Source: an uncultured Eubacteriales bacterium (lineage in GTDB: Bacteria > Bacillota > Clostridia > Oscillospirales > Acutalibacteraceae). Taken from it: a stretch of DNA of 64,000 nucleotides. Position 1 is the first letter of the stretch, and each line of letters opens with the position of its first letter. The notes under the pieces are model-generated. The model had not been told where the DNA came from and ran no database searches. It saw only the letters and a list, made by a program, of their open reading frames with translations. The translations under genes and the position numbers were made by a program. Below are positions 32,699-41,773 of the stretch, one piece after another. The DNA is taken from contig CAKSHH010000002.1 in the NCBI GenBank assembly GCA_934456435.1, forward strand, positions 124,001-188,000. The letters are read 5' to 3'.

Positions 32699-34498
32699 AT
32701 GACACCTTACATGCTTAAAAAACATCTGACCCGTAAGGCGACGTTTATGGATAAGAACGATCCGAGAGTGCCGGCAGAGCTTTTCACGGTTGAAAGCTCC
32801 GCTCCGAACCTGGACGGTTTTCCGTATCCGCTTCCGTCAGCCAAGAGCGATTACACCTGCTTTGCCGCAGGTGACGATTCCGTAATGTGGTACGGCGGAA
32901 AGACGGGAGTTACGCGGTATGACCCGAACGGCGAGAGCCTTGAGGACAAAATAATGTATTTCAGTGCGCACAGATATCTTCCACACCACGCTGTTGATGC
33001 GATTCTTGCCGACGGTAAGGATTTGTGGGCTTTGGCAGGGGACAAGGTTTCTCACATTGAAATGCTCACACTCACAGCGGAGAAAAAGGCGGAGATTCTC
33101 CTTGAAGAGACCAACAATTATGTTATGCGCCGCGGAATGGTAAGTCAGCGCGACCTCAGAGAGCACAGAAATTATGAGTCGCGTTATCCTTATGCCGCCT
33201 GCGACAATGACGGCCTTTTCACCTCAGGCTATGCCGTCGGAGAAATGTTCCGCTACGCAACGCTCAGAGAAAAGCTCGGCGAAGACCATCCGCGCGTTAA
33301 GGACGCAAGAAAGAACGCGACCAAGGCGTGTGAAGCCTGTTTGCTTCTGATGTATATTCACGGCAGACCTGAGGGCTTTATCGCGCGTTCATACCATGTT
33401 ACGGGTGAGCCTGTTCCCGATGACGGTATTTTCTACAAAAGAGAGGGCAAAACCGCTCATTGTATTGAGACAACATACGCAAAAGAAAACGGCAGAGTGG
33501 GTGAGGAGGTCCCCTGTGACTATCCTGTTCCCGAAAGACTTGCCGCGCTTTACCGTGACCTTGGCTATACCGATGATGATATTTATTATAAAGCCGATAC
33601 CTCCAGCGACGAGGTGACAGGTCATTTCCTCCAGATGAAATTTGCTCATGACTTCCTTGCAGAGGGAGATCCTGAGCTTGACGAGCTCATCAAGGATGCT
33701 TGTAAGAGAACGACCCTGCACATCATAAATCACGGGTTTGAGTTCTGCGAATCCTCAGGAAAGCCGACAACGTGGGCAAAGTGGAGCAAGAACTATTTTG
33801 AAAATGACCCCATCGGTTATGTTGACGCGCCGCTCAATTCGTCGGAAATGCTCGTTTATCTCAAGATAACAATGTATATCACCGGCGAAAAAGGACTTTG
33901 GCAGGAGACTTACGACAAGCTTATTTCAGAGGGCTATGCCGACCTCGGACCGAAGCACTATGACAGATTCTATCAGGGTGCAATGAGAGAAAAGGTCAAC
34001 CCGGAAGAGGATCTTATGTACGGCGACAACATGCTTGCGCTGATGACATACTGGATGCTTTGTACGCTTGAAGACAACGAGGAGCTTCTCGAAAAATACC
34101 GCGCCGCGTTCAGGTCGTGGAGCGGGCTGATTCTCAGAGAGCACACACCGGGATACGATTTTATGTATAAGCTCGGTGTGCCCGATGCCGACATTGACAT
34201 TGAAAAGGACGCAAAGTGGTTCACTCATTTTGAGACAAACCGTCTTCTTGCGTCGGTAAACTCACGTCGTCACGACGTTGCCGTAAAGCTTGGCAGAAAC
34301 TATGACGAAAAGAGAGAGTATGAGATTTCGGCTTTGCTGATGCCCGATGAAAGACACGTTTCAAAATATGACAGAAACCCGTATGACCTTTTTATGGGCG
34401 AAAACAGGGGCACCTGTATTGAAAGCTGTTATATTTATACTTACGCCTATTGGATCGGCAGATACTACGGATTTATTGATGAGGAGGGTCAGGTATGA
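32699..34498 (+). CDS. 599-aa cytoplasmic protein of unknown function, possible alpha/alpha-barrel
   Basis: I do not recognise the family. The protein has no signal peptide or membrane segment. Residues about 60-150 contain short repeated strands with the flavour of a beta-propeller (SVMWYGGKTGVTRYDPNG, DGKDLWALAGDKV). Residues about 160-590 are mainly helical and rich in aromatic and acidic residues (DGLFTSGYAVGEMFRYATL, HGRPEGFIARSYH, TSSDEVTGHF, DNMLALMTYWML), which resembles six-hairpin glycosidases. Conserved-looking Glu and Asp could be catalytic, but that is inference. The gene ends inside the start of the next one (ATGA), so the two are translationally coupled. Confidence 0.75.
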   Translation: MTPYMLKKHLTRKATFMDKNDPRVPAELFTVESSAPNLDGFPYPLPSAKSDYTCFAAGDDSVMWYGGKTGVTRYDPNGESLEDKIMYFSAHRYLPHHAVDAILADGKDLWALAGDKVSHIEMLTLTAEKKAEILLEETNNYVMRRGMVSQRDLREHRNYESRYPYAACDNDGLFTSGYAVGEMFRYATLREKLGEDHPRVKDARKNATKACEACLLLMYIHGRPEGFIARSYHVTGEPVPDDGIFYKREGKTAHCIETTYAKENGRVGEEVPCDYPVPERLAALYRDLGYTDDDIYYKADTSSDEVTGHFLQMKFAHDFLAEGDPELDELIKDACKRTTLHIINHGFEFCESSGKPTTWAKWSKNYFENDPIGYVDAPLNSSEMLVYLKITMYITGEKGLWQETYDKLISEGYADLGPKHYDRFYQGAMREKVNPEEDLMYGDNMLALMTYWMLCTLEDNEELLEKYRAAFRSWSGLILREHTPGYDFMYKLGVPDADIDIEKDAKWFTHFETNRLLASVNSRRHDVAVKLGRNYDEKREYEISALLMPDERHVSKYDRNPYDLFMGENRGTCIESCYIYTYAYWIGRYYGFIDEEGQV

Positions 34499-35469
34499 GC
34501 ATTGCGGTAATAAATGATTTCAGCGTGGAGGCTGTCAGAGACGCTCTTGAAAAGCTCGATTCATTTGCGGGGCTGAAAGTGAACGGACTCAATGCGTTTC
34601 AGCTCAACGAGCTTGAGTCGATAGATCCTGAGCTCTTCAAACGTGTTGAAGAAAAGATAAAGGCGGACAGGTGGTTTCCGTTTGCCGGAGCGTGGACGGA
34701 CACGGACGAAATGTCCGAGACTGCGCTCATAAAAAGCTGTTTGTATTCGGTCAGATATTTTCTTGATAAATTCGGCAAGAAATACCGCGTTTTCCACGGC
34801 GAAAAAATTTACAACAACCGTTTTTCGCAGATAGTTTATTCGTCGCTTTTTGACGCGGCTGTTCTTGACAGCGAGACGGAGAGCAAGTGGGTGCACGGCG
34901 CGGACGATTTCAGAACCCTCGTTATCGGTGCCGAGACGGCAGACGTGACGGATATGGACGATGATTCCATCAAGGATAATGAGTTTATCTCTTATGAGGA
35001 GCTGGCTGACAGTCTCTTTGAATCGTCGCTTGATCTTAAAACTGTTGTGCTTCCGAAAGACAGCACAAGGCCGCAGGGTATTGAAAAGCAGCTTGTTGAT
35101 GCGGAAAGGGCGGCGGCGCTCAACGGAAAAGACATCGCAAAGGATGTCAAGGCCGCGTGGATTGCTCATTTCGGCGGCGACGATACGGCTGCAGAAAAGC
35201 TCGTTTCGGAGATCGACATCAGCGTGTCCGCCGAAAACGACATTACAGCTCACGGCGACGGCGTAGAGATAAGCGAAGTCAAAACAGCCGAGGACGGAAG
35301 CGGCGATATGGTTATCCGTGTGACCGAGAGAGCCGGAAAGGAACACTCGGCATACATTATGTACGACAAGCTTTCGGCGGGCTTCCGCTTCGAGAGTATG
35401 CCATACGAGATACAGACCTTCCGCATCGGTGCGGACAGCTATGCAAAAGAGATTTACATTTGTGAATAA
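34495..35469 (+). CDS. GH38 alpha-mannosidase-like mini-protein
   Basis: 324 aa. Residues about 30-105 (ELFKRVEEKIKADRWFPF, GAWTDTDEMSET, YSVRYFLDKFG) align by eye with part of the GH38 alpha-mannosidase barrel, where the usual text is like GGMWVEPD..SGES followed by GQRYF. The last 15 residues (MPYEIQTFRI) resemble the GH38 C-terminal beta domain. The zinc-binding HxD start motif and the nucleophile loop of true mannosidases are missing, and normal enzymes are 800-1000 aa. It is not an obvious pseudogene because the frame is intact and coupled to the upstream gene. Its function is unknown, perhaps a binding or structural partner of that gene product. Confidence 0.6.
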   Translation: MSIAVINDFSVEAVRDALEKLDSFAGLKVNGLNAFQLNELESIDPELFKRVEEKIKADRWFPFAGAWTDTDEMSETALIKSCLYSVRYFLDKFGKKYRVFHGEKIYNNRFSQIVYSSLFDAAVLDSETESKWVHGADDFRTLVIGAETADVTDMDDDSIKDNEFISYEELADSLFESSLDLKTVVLPKDSTRPQGIEKQLVDAERAAALNGKDIAKDVKAAWIAHFGGDDTAAEKLVSEIDISVSAENDITAHGDGVEISEVKTAEDGSGDMVIRVTERAGKEHSAYIMYDKLSAGFRFESMPYEIQTFRIGADSYAKEIYICE

Positions 35470-35475
35470 ATGAAT

Positions 35476-35508
35476 TAAAAAGGCGTTTCGGATTTCTCCG
35501 AAACGCCT
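35476..35508 (-). terminator. Terminator of rny
   Basis: AGGCGTTTCGGA / TCCGAAACGCCT, a 12-bp perfect stem with T residues on the minus-strand side. It may also stop the convergent 29-35 kb operon. Confidence 0.85.
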
Positions 35509-35539
35509 GATTACTTTCAGCTTTATTCTATTTCAAAAT

Positions 35540-37102
35540 TTATTTAGCAACGTCCACTACGCGGTTTTCGCGGATAACGTTGACCTTGATCTGTCCGGGA
35601 TACTCAAGTTCATCCTCAATTTTCTTGACGATATCTCTGGCGACGAGCACCATCTGATCGTCTGAAACAGCGTCGGGCTTAACCATAATACGAACCTCAC
35701 GGCCAGCCTGAATTGCGTACGATTTTTCAACGCACGGGAATGAGTTAGTGATCTCCTCAAGTTTTTCAAGTCTCTTGATATAGTTCTGAAGATTCTCTCG
35801 TCTTGCGCCCGGTCTTGCGGCTGAAATTGCATCAGCGGCCTGAACGAGGCAAGCAACAATCGTTCTTGCTTCAACGTCGCCGTGGTGGGCTTCAATGGCA
35901 TGAACGACATTTTCGTTTTCCTTGTACTTTTTGGCGTATTCAACACCAAGTTCGATGTGCGAACCCTCCATCTCGTGGTCAAGTGCCTTTCCGATATCGT
36001 GGAGAAGTCCCGCACGCTTAGCGGTCTTGACATCGGCGCCGAGCTCGGCTGCCATAAGACCTGCCAGGTAGGAAACCTCAAGTGAATGGTTGAGAACATT
36101 CTGACCGTAGCTGGTACGGTATTTCAGCTTGCCAAGCTGTTTGATGAGCTCAGGATGTATGCCGTTGACGCCTGCGTCAATAGCGGCTCTTTCACCTGTC
36201 TGCTTGATAGTGTGTTCAACCTCACGCTTTGATTTTTCGTAAAGCTCCTCGATTCTCGTCGGATGGATTCGTCCGTCGGCGATGAGCTTTTCAAGTGTAA
36301 GTCTTGCAATCTCGCGGCGAACCGGATCAAAACAGGAAACCGTAATGGCCTCCGGTGTGTCGTCGATTATGAGATCGACGCCTGTGATGGTTTCGAGGGT
36401 TCTGATGTTGCGTCCCTCTCGTCCGATTATGCGACCCTTCATCTCGTCGTTCGGCAAGGCAACGACCGAAACCGTGGCATCTGCACTGTGGTCTGCGGCG
36501 CAGCGCTGAATCGCCGTTGCAATAATTTCACGAGCTTTCTCGTCTGCTTCATCCTTTGTCTTCTGCTCGTATTCCATAACCTTGACTGCCTTCTCGTGTA
36601 CGAGATCGGACTCAAGAGTTTTGAGCAAATAATCCTTAGCCTGTTCCTTGTTGAAGCCTGAAATCTTTTCGAGCATCTCAATCTGACTGCGCTTAACAAG
36701 CTCAATCTCCTCCGCTTTCTTATCGGCGGCCTTGAGCTTATTGGTGAGCTGTTCGTCCTTCTTTTCGATGTTCTCGGTCTTTCTGTCGAGACTCTCTTCC
36801 TTCTGAGTGAGTCTGCGCTCCTGACGCTGAACCTCGCTTCTTCTTTCACGAAGCTCTCTTTCAAGCTCTGTGCGCTGACGATGGATTTCATCCTTTGCCT
36901 CAAGGATAGCTTCCTTCTTCTTCGACTCCGCCTTTGAAACGGCATCGTTGACGATTCTGGTGGCTTCCTGCTGAGCCGAACCGATTGTAGCTTCGGCTAC
37001 CTTCTTACGGTAGACAATGCCGATTGCGGTTCCTGCGGCGGCAGCGACAACAACACAGGCGACTATGATCACAATAAAAAGTGATATTTTGATTGTCAAC
37101 AA
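35540..37102 (-). CDS. rny: Ribonuclease Y
   Basis: 520 aa. It has an N-terminal membrane anchor (about 5-27), a long charged coiled coil (about 35-200), a KH domain with GRIIGREGRNIRTLE, and an HD domain with LLHDIGKALDHE near 365. This is the endoribonuclease that starts mRNA decay in many Firmicutes. The start is a tandem TTG-TTG (37102 or 37099), with AGGAGG about 12 bases upstream, a little longer than ideal. A leader of about 130 nt separates it from its promoter. Confidence 0.96.
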   Translation of the reverse strand: MLTIKISLFIVIIVACVVVAAAAGTAIGIVYRKKVAEATIGSAQQEATRIVNDAVSKAESKKKEAILEAKDEIHRQRTELERELRERRSEVQRQERRLTQKEESLDRKTENIEKKDEQLTNKLKAADKKAEEIELVKRSQIEMLEKISGFNKEQAKDYLLKTLESDLVHEKAVKVMEYEQKTKDEADEKAREIIATAIQRCAADHSADATVSVVALPNDEMKGRIIGREGRNIRTLETITGVDLIIDDTPEAITVSCFDPVRREIARLTLEKLIADGRIHPTRIEELYEKSKREVEHTIKQTGERAAIDAGVNGIHPELIKQLGKLKYRTSYGQNVLNHSLEVSYLAGLMAAELGADVKTAKRAGLLHDIGKALDHEMEGSHIELGVEYAKKYKENENVVHAIEAHHGDVEARTIVACLVQAADAISAARPGARRENLQNYIKRLEKLEEITNSFPCVEKSYAIQAGREVRIMVKPDAVSDDQMVLVARDIVKKIEDELEYPGQIKVNVIRENRVVDVAK

Positions 37103-37243
37103 AGTATAAATGCACCTCCTGTCTTAGTTTTTTAATTAAGAAATTGATCAAATAATATGTACCGCCGACCATTGACTGTTCGTATTCAATGCTCGGTTTC
37201 GGATAATAATTACAGTTCGGCAAACTATAATTATATCTGTATT

Positions 37244-37272
37244 ATTTTAATACATTTTTGACCTTGTGTCAA
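37244..37272 (-). promoter_or_regulatory. rny promoter
   Basis: On the minus strand TTGACA-N17-TAAAAT. Confidence 0.75.
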
Positions 37273-37332
37273 GCCGTATTAGACTATTTCAATAAATTGT
37301 ACCGTATACGACGGCTGAAATTGAATAATAAA

Positions 37333-37361
37333 TTGACAAATTGAAATATTTATTGTATATT
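37333..37361 (+). promoter_or_regulatory. Promoter of the DUF4474 gene
   Basis: TTGACA-N17-TATATT, about 85 bp upstream of the start. Confidence 0.75.
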
Positions 37362-37447
37362 TATCTATGCTGTCAGATAAAATCAAAATAAATGCTGATT
37401 TTATCGGAAGATATTTTATATTATTACTTATTTTGAAAGGAGCAAAA

Positions 37448-38662
37448 ATGAAAATGAAAACAATTACAAACCGTGTGCTGGCGGTTCTTCTTACTCTGTC
37501 CGTTCTTTTCGGAACCGGAACGGCTTTTGCTTATGCCAAGACCGATGCCGACGTTCCGAGCGGTGAAATCATCTATGATGAAACCGATCCGGGCTATAAT
37601 GAGGGTAAGGATCACCTGACGACGGCACAGTTTTTTACTTTTGTTGAAAATATCAATGCGATGTTCAAAAAGGTTTTCGGCTTCAATATTATCAATGAAA
37701 AGAAGATAAAAATTGAAGTCAACGGCGTTATGGATGACATATTCACCGAATGGACAATCAGAACGGGCGGCACACTTGATGTAATAAAAATTGCAAATTC
37801 TCTGCCCGATTTTACCGACGGCTCGGATCGCGTATGCGAGCTGCTCAATATCAACATTGATGTTCTTGCTCCCATGCTCAAGGACAAGGCAAATGAATTT
37901 TACTCGCAGGGTAAAACGATTCAAGGCCTTTTCTTTGACTTTATGAGAATGTATATTCTTCAGATTGACTATATGACGCTTGATGCGGATCAGAACAAAA
38001 AGGACCCGACGATCTATAACGTTTATATAGTCATAAACTACAAGAACGCAAAGTCCGAAAAGATTAAATCCGACTTTGTCTATGACACAAAAACTCATGA
38101 GCTCAAGCGTAAAAACGACCGTGGAGTTTTGGGCTTCAACCTGGACGCTGACGGCTATGCAATTTATGCAATCAAGAACACCTGGCAGAGGTATTTCGGA
38201 TTCTGCATAACCTATGATATACTTGCAAATCTCACGTTCTATGATTATGACACAAGGCGCATTTATTTGACCTACGGCGGCAAGGATTGGCTTTTCCAGA
38301 TATGGAAAGGAATATACTGGATATCCAACGGAGCCGAGATCGGTATCTACAACCGACCGGAGCAGAAGATAAAGACGACGGTATATAACTGTGCGTCAGA
38401 CGAAGATATGATGGTTATGAGTCTTGATCTTTATCAGGGCAACAGATTGATTTTCTCGCGCGAACCGCAGCTTCATTGGTGGGTAATCGGATTTTCGATA
38501 GAGCCGAAGGTGTATGATGCCGAGTATCTGACAGCCAAAGGCACGATAGAGTTCCCCAACGAGGAGTTTGCAGAGCTCTTTGTCAACGCGGCGAACAAGA
38601 AGGGCGTCAAGTCCGAAAGAGACGGCGTCAAGGTTTCGTGGACATGGTTACAGGGTGAATAA
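37448..38662 (+). CDS. Secreted DUF4474 protein
   Basis: 404 aa from the ATG at 37448, which has AAAGGAGC upstream. A signal peptide is evident (about 1-30, FGTGTAFAYA). The C-terminal half (about 215-395) has the pattern of the uncharacterised DUF4474 domain common in clostridia: KNTWQRYFGFCITYDILAN, YGGKDWLFQIWKGIYWI, GAEIGIYN and HWWVIGFS. No catalytic function is known for this domain. The gene is a single unit with its own promoter and a terminator, and it lies next to a convergent alkaline phosphatase. Confidence 0.8.
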   Translation: MKMKTITNRVLAVLLTLSVLFGTGTAFAYAKTDADVPSGEIIYDETDPGYNEGKDHLTTAQFFTFVENINAMFKKVFGFNIINEKKIKIEVNGVMDDIFTEWTIRTGGTLDVIKIANSLPDFTDGSDRVCELLNINIDVLAPMLKDKANEFYSQGKTIQGLFFDFMRMYILQIDYMTLDADQNKKDPTIYNVYIVINYKNAKSEKIKSDFVYDTKTHELKRKNDRGVLGFNLDADGYAIYAIKNTWQRYFGFCITYDILANLTFYDYDTRRIYLTYGGKDWLFQIWKGIYWISNGAEIGIYNRPEQKIKTTVYNCASDEDMMVMSLDLYQGNRLIFSREPQLHWWVIGFSIEPKVYDAEYLTAKGTIEFPNEEFAELFVNAANKKGVKSERDGVKVSWTWLQGE

Positions 38663-38698
38663 ATAGTAACCGCGGCGGCTAAAAAACAGAATAACAAT

Positions 38699-38754
38699 AA
38701 AAGCTATAATTCACAACCGGCAAAAGAATTGCTGAAATGTGAATTATAGCTTTT
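38699..38754. terminator. Bidirectional terminator between the DUF4474 gene and alkaline phosphatase
   Basis: AAAAGCTATAATTCAC / GTGAATTATAGCTTTT, a perfect 16-bp stem with T residues on both strands. The core is shared with the terminator at 27476-27522. Confidence 0.9.
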
Positions 38755-38768
38755 GTATTTTGTACAGA

Positions 38769-39890
38769 TTATTTCTTGGCTGCGGGGTACTGTGATTTAT
38801 CGTATCCCATTACTCTTGCAAGCTGAATGCTTATTTGATAATTGTCATAAGCTTCGCCGTTAATGAATCCTGCGTCGGCCGCCGAAACGTAAACGGGAAC
38901 ATTCACGCCCGTGTGGCTTCCTGTTGTGTAGTAGTATTCGTTGGTCTCTGCATTATAGGTGATTCCGCCTGTTTCGTGGTCGGCAGTTACCAAAACAAGA
39001 GTGTCGCCGTCCTGCTTTGCGAAATCGTAAGCCGCCTGAATGGCTTTGTTAAACTCAATGACCTGAGCCGTTGAGCCCTCTATTATGTTCTTGTGCGAGA
39101 ACTTGTCAATGTGAGCCGCTTCAACCATAAGAAAGAATCCGTTTTCATTGCTGTTAAGCAGGCTGATTGCTTTCTTTGTCATATCGACGAGGTAAGGGTT
39201 GTCGTCCTCATTGCTTACGTTTGCAAAGTGATCCATATTGAACTGAGCAAACGAGCGTGTGCCGGGCTTCAGCTCGTTCATTTGCGTTGCTGTGGTTATA
39301 TAGCTGAAGCCGTTAAGCGAACAGCCGAGCTTCGTGACGGAGGTGCTTTTTGAGCCCCATATAAGATCAAGGCCGGATCTCATCTGGTCGATTGAGATGT
39401 CGGGCTCGTACTGCCTGATAAATGAGTGGGCGGAAAATGACGCCGGTGTAGCGCCGCTTGTTTTGTCGGTTGTGACAATGCCCGTCGATTTGCCGTTCTC
39501 CTTGGCAAGCTCTGTCAGCGACTTCGGCGTATTGAATTTCTTGGCAAAGGGAGCGAACATATAAACTCCGACAGCATTGTTATAGGTTCTCACGCCGCAC
39601 GAAAGAGCTGTCGCACCTGCCGCGCTGTCCGTAATTTTGCTGGACGCGCTTCGGGTTTTCGACTGGCTGTGAACCGGGAAGCTCTCCATCGGAAGAGAGT
39701 CGATATTGTGCAGATTCTTGGTCGCTTCAACGGTATTAAAGCCCATACCGTCTCCGATCATCAGAATGACGTTTTTATAGGTTCTGTATTCGTTTTTTGT
39801 TCCCTCTGTTCCGTAAAAGCCGCAAAGACTGAACACGAAAAGCATAATTGCGGTGAAGAGAGAAATTATTGATTTGATTCTTGCTATCAT
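38769..39890 (-). CDS. Secreted alkaline phosphatase
   Basis: 373 aa. It has an N-terminal signal/anchor (about 8-25). Alkaline phosphatase motifs are complete: the first metal Asp in MIGDGMG (D47), the nucleophile Ser in TDSAAGATA (S89), HID in VEAAHIDKFSH, TADHETGG and the His in SHTGVNVPV. It releases phosphate from monoesters outside the cell, so it could process phosphocholine or other products of phosphodiesterases. The ribosome site AGGAGGG is strong, and the ceramidase-like gene lies downstream of nothing shared: it is 66 bp upstream on the same strand with an intervening terminator. Confidence 0.93.
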   Translation of the reverse strand: MIARIKSIISLFTAIMLFVFSLCGFYGTEGTKNEYRTYKNVILMIGDGMGFNTVEATKNLHNIDSLPMESFPVHSQSKTRSASSKITDSAAGATALSCGVRTYNNAVGVYMFAPFAKKFNTPKSLTELAKENGKSTGIVTTDKTSGATPASFSAHSFIRQYEPDISIDQMRSGLDLIWGSKSTSVTKLGCSLNGFSYITTATQMNELKPGTRSFAQFNMDHFANVSNEDDNPYLVDMTKKAISLLNSNENGFFLMVEAAHIDKFSHKNIIEGSTAQVIEFNKAIQAAYDFAKQDGDTLVLVTADHETGGITYNAETNEYYYTTGSHTGVNVPVYVSAADAGFINGEAYDNYQISIQLARVMGYDKSQYPAAKK

Positions 39891-39911
39891 TTTACCCTCC
39901 TAAAAGTAAAA

Positions 39912-39949
39912 CTGCCGCATTAAAGGTGAATGCCTCAATGCGACAGCGT
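39912..39949 (-). terminator. Terminator after the ceramidase-like gene
   Basis: CTGTCGCATT / AATGCGGCAG stem with T residues on the minus strand. Readthrough into the alkaline phosphatase gene remains possible. Confidence 0.7.
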
Positions 39950-39955
39950 TTTTAT

Positions 39956-41659
39956 TTATCTGTCGATTCCGTCAACGAGAGTCTGGAATGCTTCGATAGT
40001 TTTGGAACCTGCAACGTTACCCGTTGCAACGATTTCCTCGTTTACGCCCGAAAGGATACTGCTGTAATCGTTGTCCTCAAGGATGTAACCGATCTGGTCG
40101 TTCATAAGACCAAATACAAGAAGCTCCTTGTCCGTTCCGACGATTTCCTGGAAATTGGGGTAGTCGAAATCGGTACCTGTCCATGAGTGGTCAGCGTCAA
40201 GATATCCGCCGTAAGCGATTGCCGGCTCAAGCTCGCCGGGAATGATAGCGACTGCAAGCTTCGTGCCGATTTCAAGGTAACCGATCTCTGTCGCAACCTC
40301 AAGGTTGCAGTTCGTGTCGTCAACCGCAACGACCTCGTTTGTAAGTGCGCCGAGCTTGCCGGCGAACGCAAGGATCTGATTCGTTACGGGAACGAAATAC
40401 TCGCTCATCTTGTAGTTGAGAAGGGGAGCAACCTCTGTCTCGGCTTCTTTCGATTCAACAATGAGCTTGCCGAGTGCCGTACCGTAAATCTTGAGTGAAT
40501 CAAGTCTTGAAGTTCCCTCAGGAATGTCGAGGTTGTCATGCTTTGAGGAGATTGCAAGCTCTGCACCCTGAATCTGAATGAAGTTTGCGCCTTCGGCGTT
40601 GACCTGCTGCTCAATGTAGTACGGATAGTCACCGGTAATTTCAGTTGTGCCGGCACCGTTGCCGACGGCGTGGATAGCCATGTTACAAAGCCATGTTTCC
40701 TTTGCTCCGTTATCGGGAACGAAACGGAAACGGTGGATCTTAGTGTCAAAAACAATGGGCTCACGCTTGTCACGAATAAGATCTCCTGCTTCGATCTCGG
40801 AATAATACATCTTACCGGTTGTCATAGAGTTGACAGCCTGCTTAACGGAATCAACCGTAACGTCGTAGAGATGCTTCATGAAGCTTTCGTTCTGTCCGTT
40901 GAGGAGCTTGTAGTCCGTGCCGAACGCATTGTTGACCCTGTTGATTGCCGGGTTTGCAAAGATCATCTTGACAAGGTCGCCGTTCATGCCGAAGGTGTCA
41001 ACACAGCTGTGCTGATGGAGAACGGAGATGTTGATGCCGACAATGTTGTTTGCCTTTGCAAAGTCTGCAAGCTGTTTACGGATTCCGCGCACGTCGGTGC
41101 TTGAAATTCCGAAGCCGTCAATAACAGCGAAAATAAGGGTTCCTCTGCCGCTGCCGTCGTTGAGAGCGATAACACGGACACGCTGATCGTCATAGATTGC
41201 TGTTGCCGCCTTTGACTTCGGGAAAGAAAGGCTGCCGCCGACATAGTGCTTGCCGTCGAGCTCGTCACCCGTCTGGAGCGAAGCGCTGCCGTATCCGAGA
41301 CTCCAAACCGCGTTTGCCGCAGGAGCGCTGAGATAATCCTTCATGCCCTTAAAGAACATATCGTTTGTGTAGTTTTCTTTCTGCTCAAACTGAACAGACG
41401 GAATCTTCTTGTTTATCGCCTTAACAAGAGCGTCGATAATCTGATCCGCTACCTTGTAAAGAGACTTGAGCAACATATTGCTGAGCTCGTCCCAAGAGGT
41501 AGGGACTTTGATTCCGCCGAGGTCGATACCGGTAAGGTCTGTCGAAACAACGGAAGTTTCCGCTATTTTGTCAGCCGCAGAAGCATTGCTTGCAAGAGCA
41601 ACGCTGAAAACGGTAAAGACCATAACAACAGAAAGAATCAATGATATAACTTTTTTCAT
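39956..41659 (-). CDS. Secreted neutral/alkaline ceramidase-like protein
   Basis: 567 aa with a signal peptide (about 1-28, ASNASA). After a helical insertion (about 45-110) the body resembles the neutral/alkaline non-lysosomal ceramidase family. GYGSASLQTG opens it, VRVIALNDG..LIFAVIDGFGIS is the first sheet, and LHQHS (H215, H217) occupies the position of the zinc-binding HTHSG. A CNMAIHA...GDYPYYIEQQV segment lies around 325-355, followed by FIQIQGAE and VAIIPGELEP. The family hydrolyses the amide bond of ceramides. The match is by eye and several active-site neighbours differ, so the substrate is uncertain. Confidence 0.65.
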   Translation of the reverse strand: MKKVISLILSVVMVFTVFSVALASNASAADKIAETSVVSTDLTGIDLGGIKVPTSWDELSNMLLKSLYKVADQIIDALVKAINKKIPSVQFEQKENYTNDMFFKGMKDYLSAPAANAVWSLGYGSASLQTGDELDGKHYVGGSLSFPKSKAATAIYDDQRVRVIALNDGSGRGTLIFAVIDGFGISSTDVRGIRKQLADFAKANNIVGINISVLHQHSCVDTFGMNGDLVKMIFANPAINRVNNAFGTDYKLLNGQNESFMKHLYDVTVDSVKQAVNSMTTGKMYYSEIEAGDLIRDKREPIVFDTKIHRFRFVPDNGAKETWLCNMAIHAVGNGAGTTEITGDYPYYIEQQVNAEGANFIQIQGAELAISSKHDNLDIPEGTSRLDSLKIYGTALGKLIVESKEAETEVAPLLNYKMSEYFVPVTNQILAFAGKLGALTNEVVAVDDTNCNLEVATEIGYLEIGTKLAVAIIPGELEPAIAYGGYLDADHSWTGTDFDYPNFQEIVGTDKELLVFGLMNDQIGYILEDNDYSSILSGVNEEIVATGNVAGSKTIEAFQTLVDGIDR

Positions 41660-41696
41660 AATATATCACCTTTCTGAATAATATTTTACAAGTATC

Positions 41697-41725
41697 ATTT
41701 TATCACAAACTTCATTTTTTTACAA
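41697..41725 (-). promoter_or_regulatory. Promoter of the ceramidase-like gene
   Basis: On the minus strand TTGTAA-N17-TAAAAT. Confidence 0.6.
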
Positions 41726-41773
41726 CAGATTTACTGTTGTGAAAAATTGCCGAAAAGAGGAGCTGATTTTTGT

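Larger units (their letters stand above)
37103..37447. other. Divergent intergenic region between rny and the DUF4474 gene
   Basis: AT-rich. It holds the rny promoter and leader on the minus strand and the promoter of the 37448 gene on the plus strand. No ORF or structured RNA is recognised; frames across 37005-37223 are judged spurious. Confidence 0.6.
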
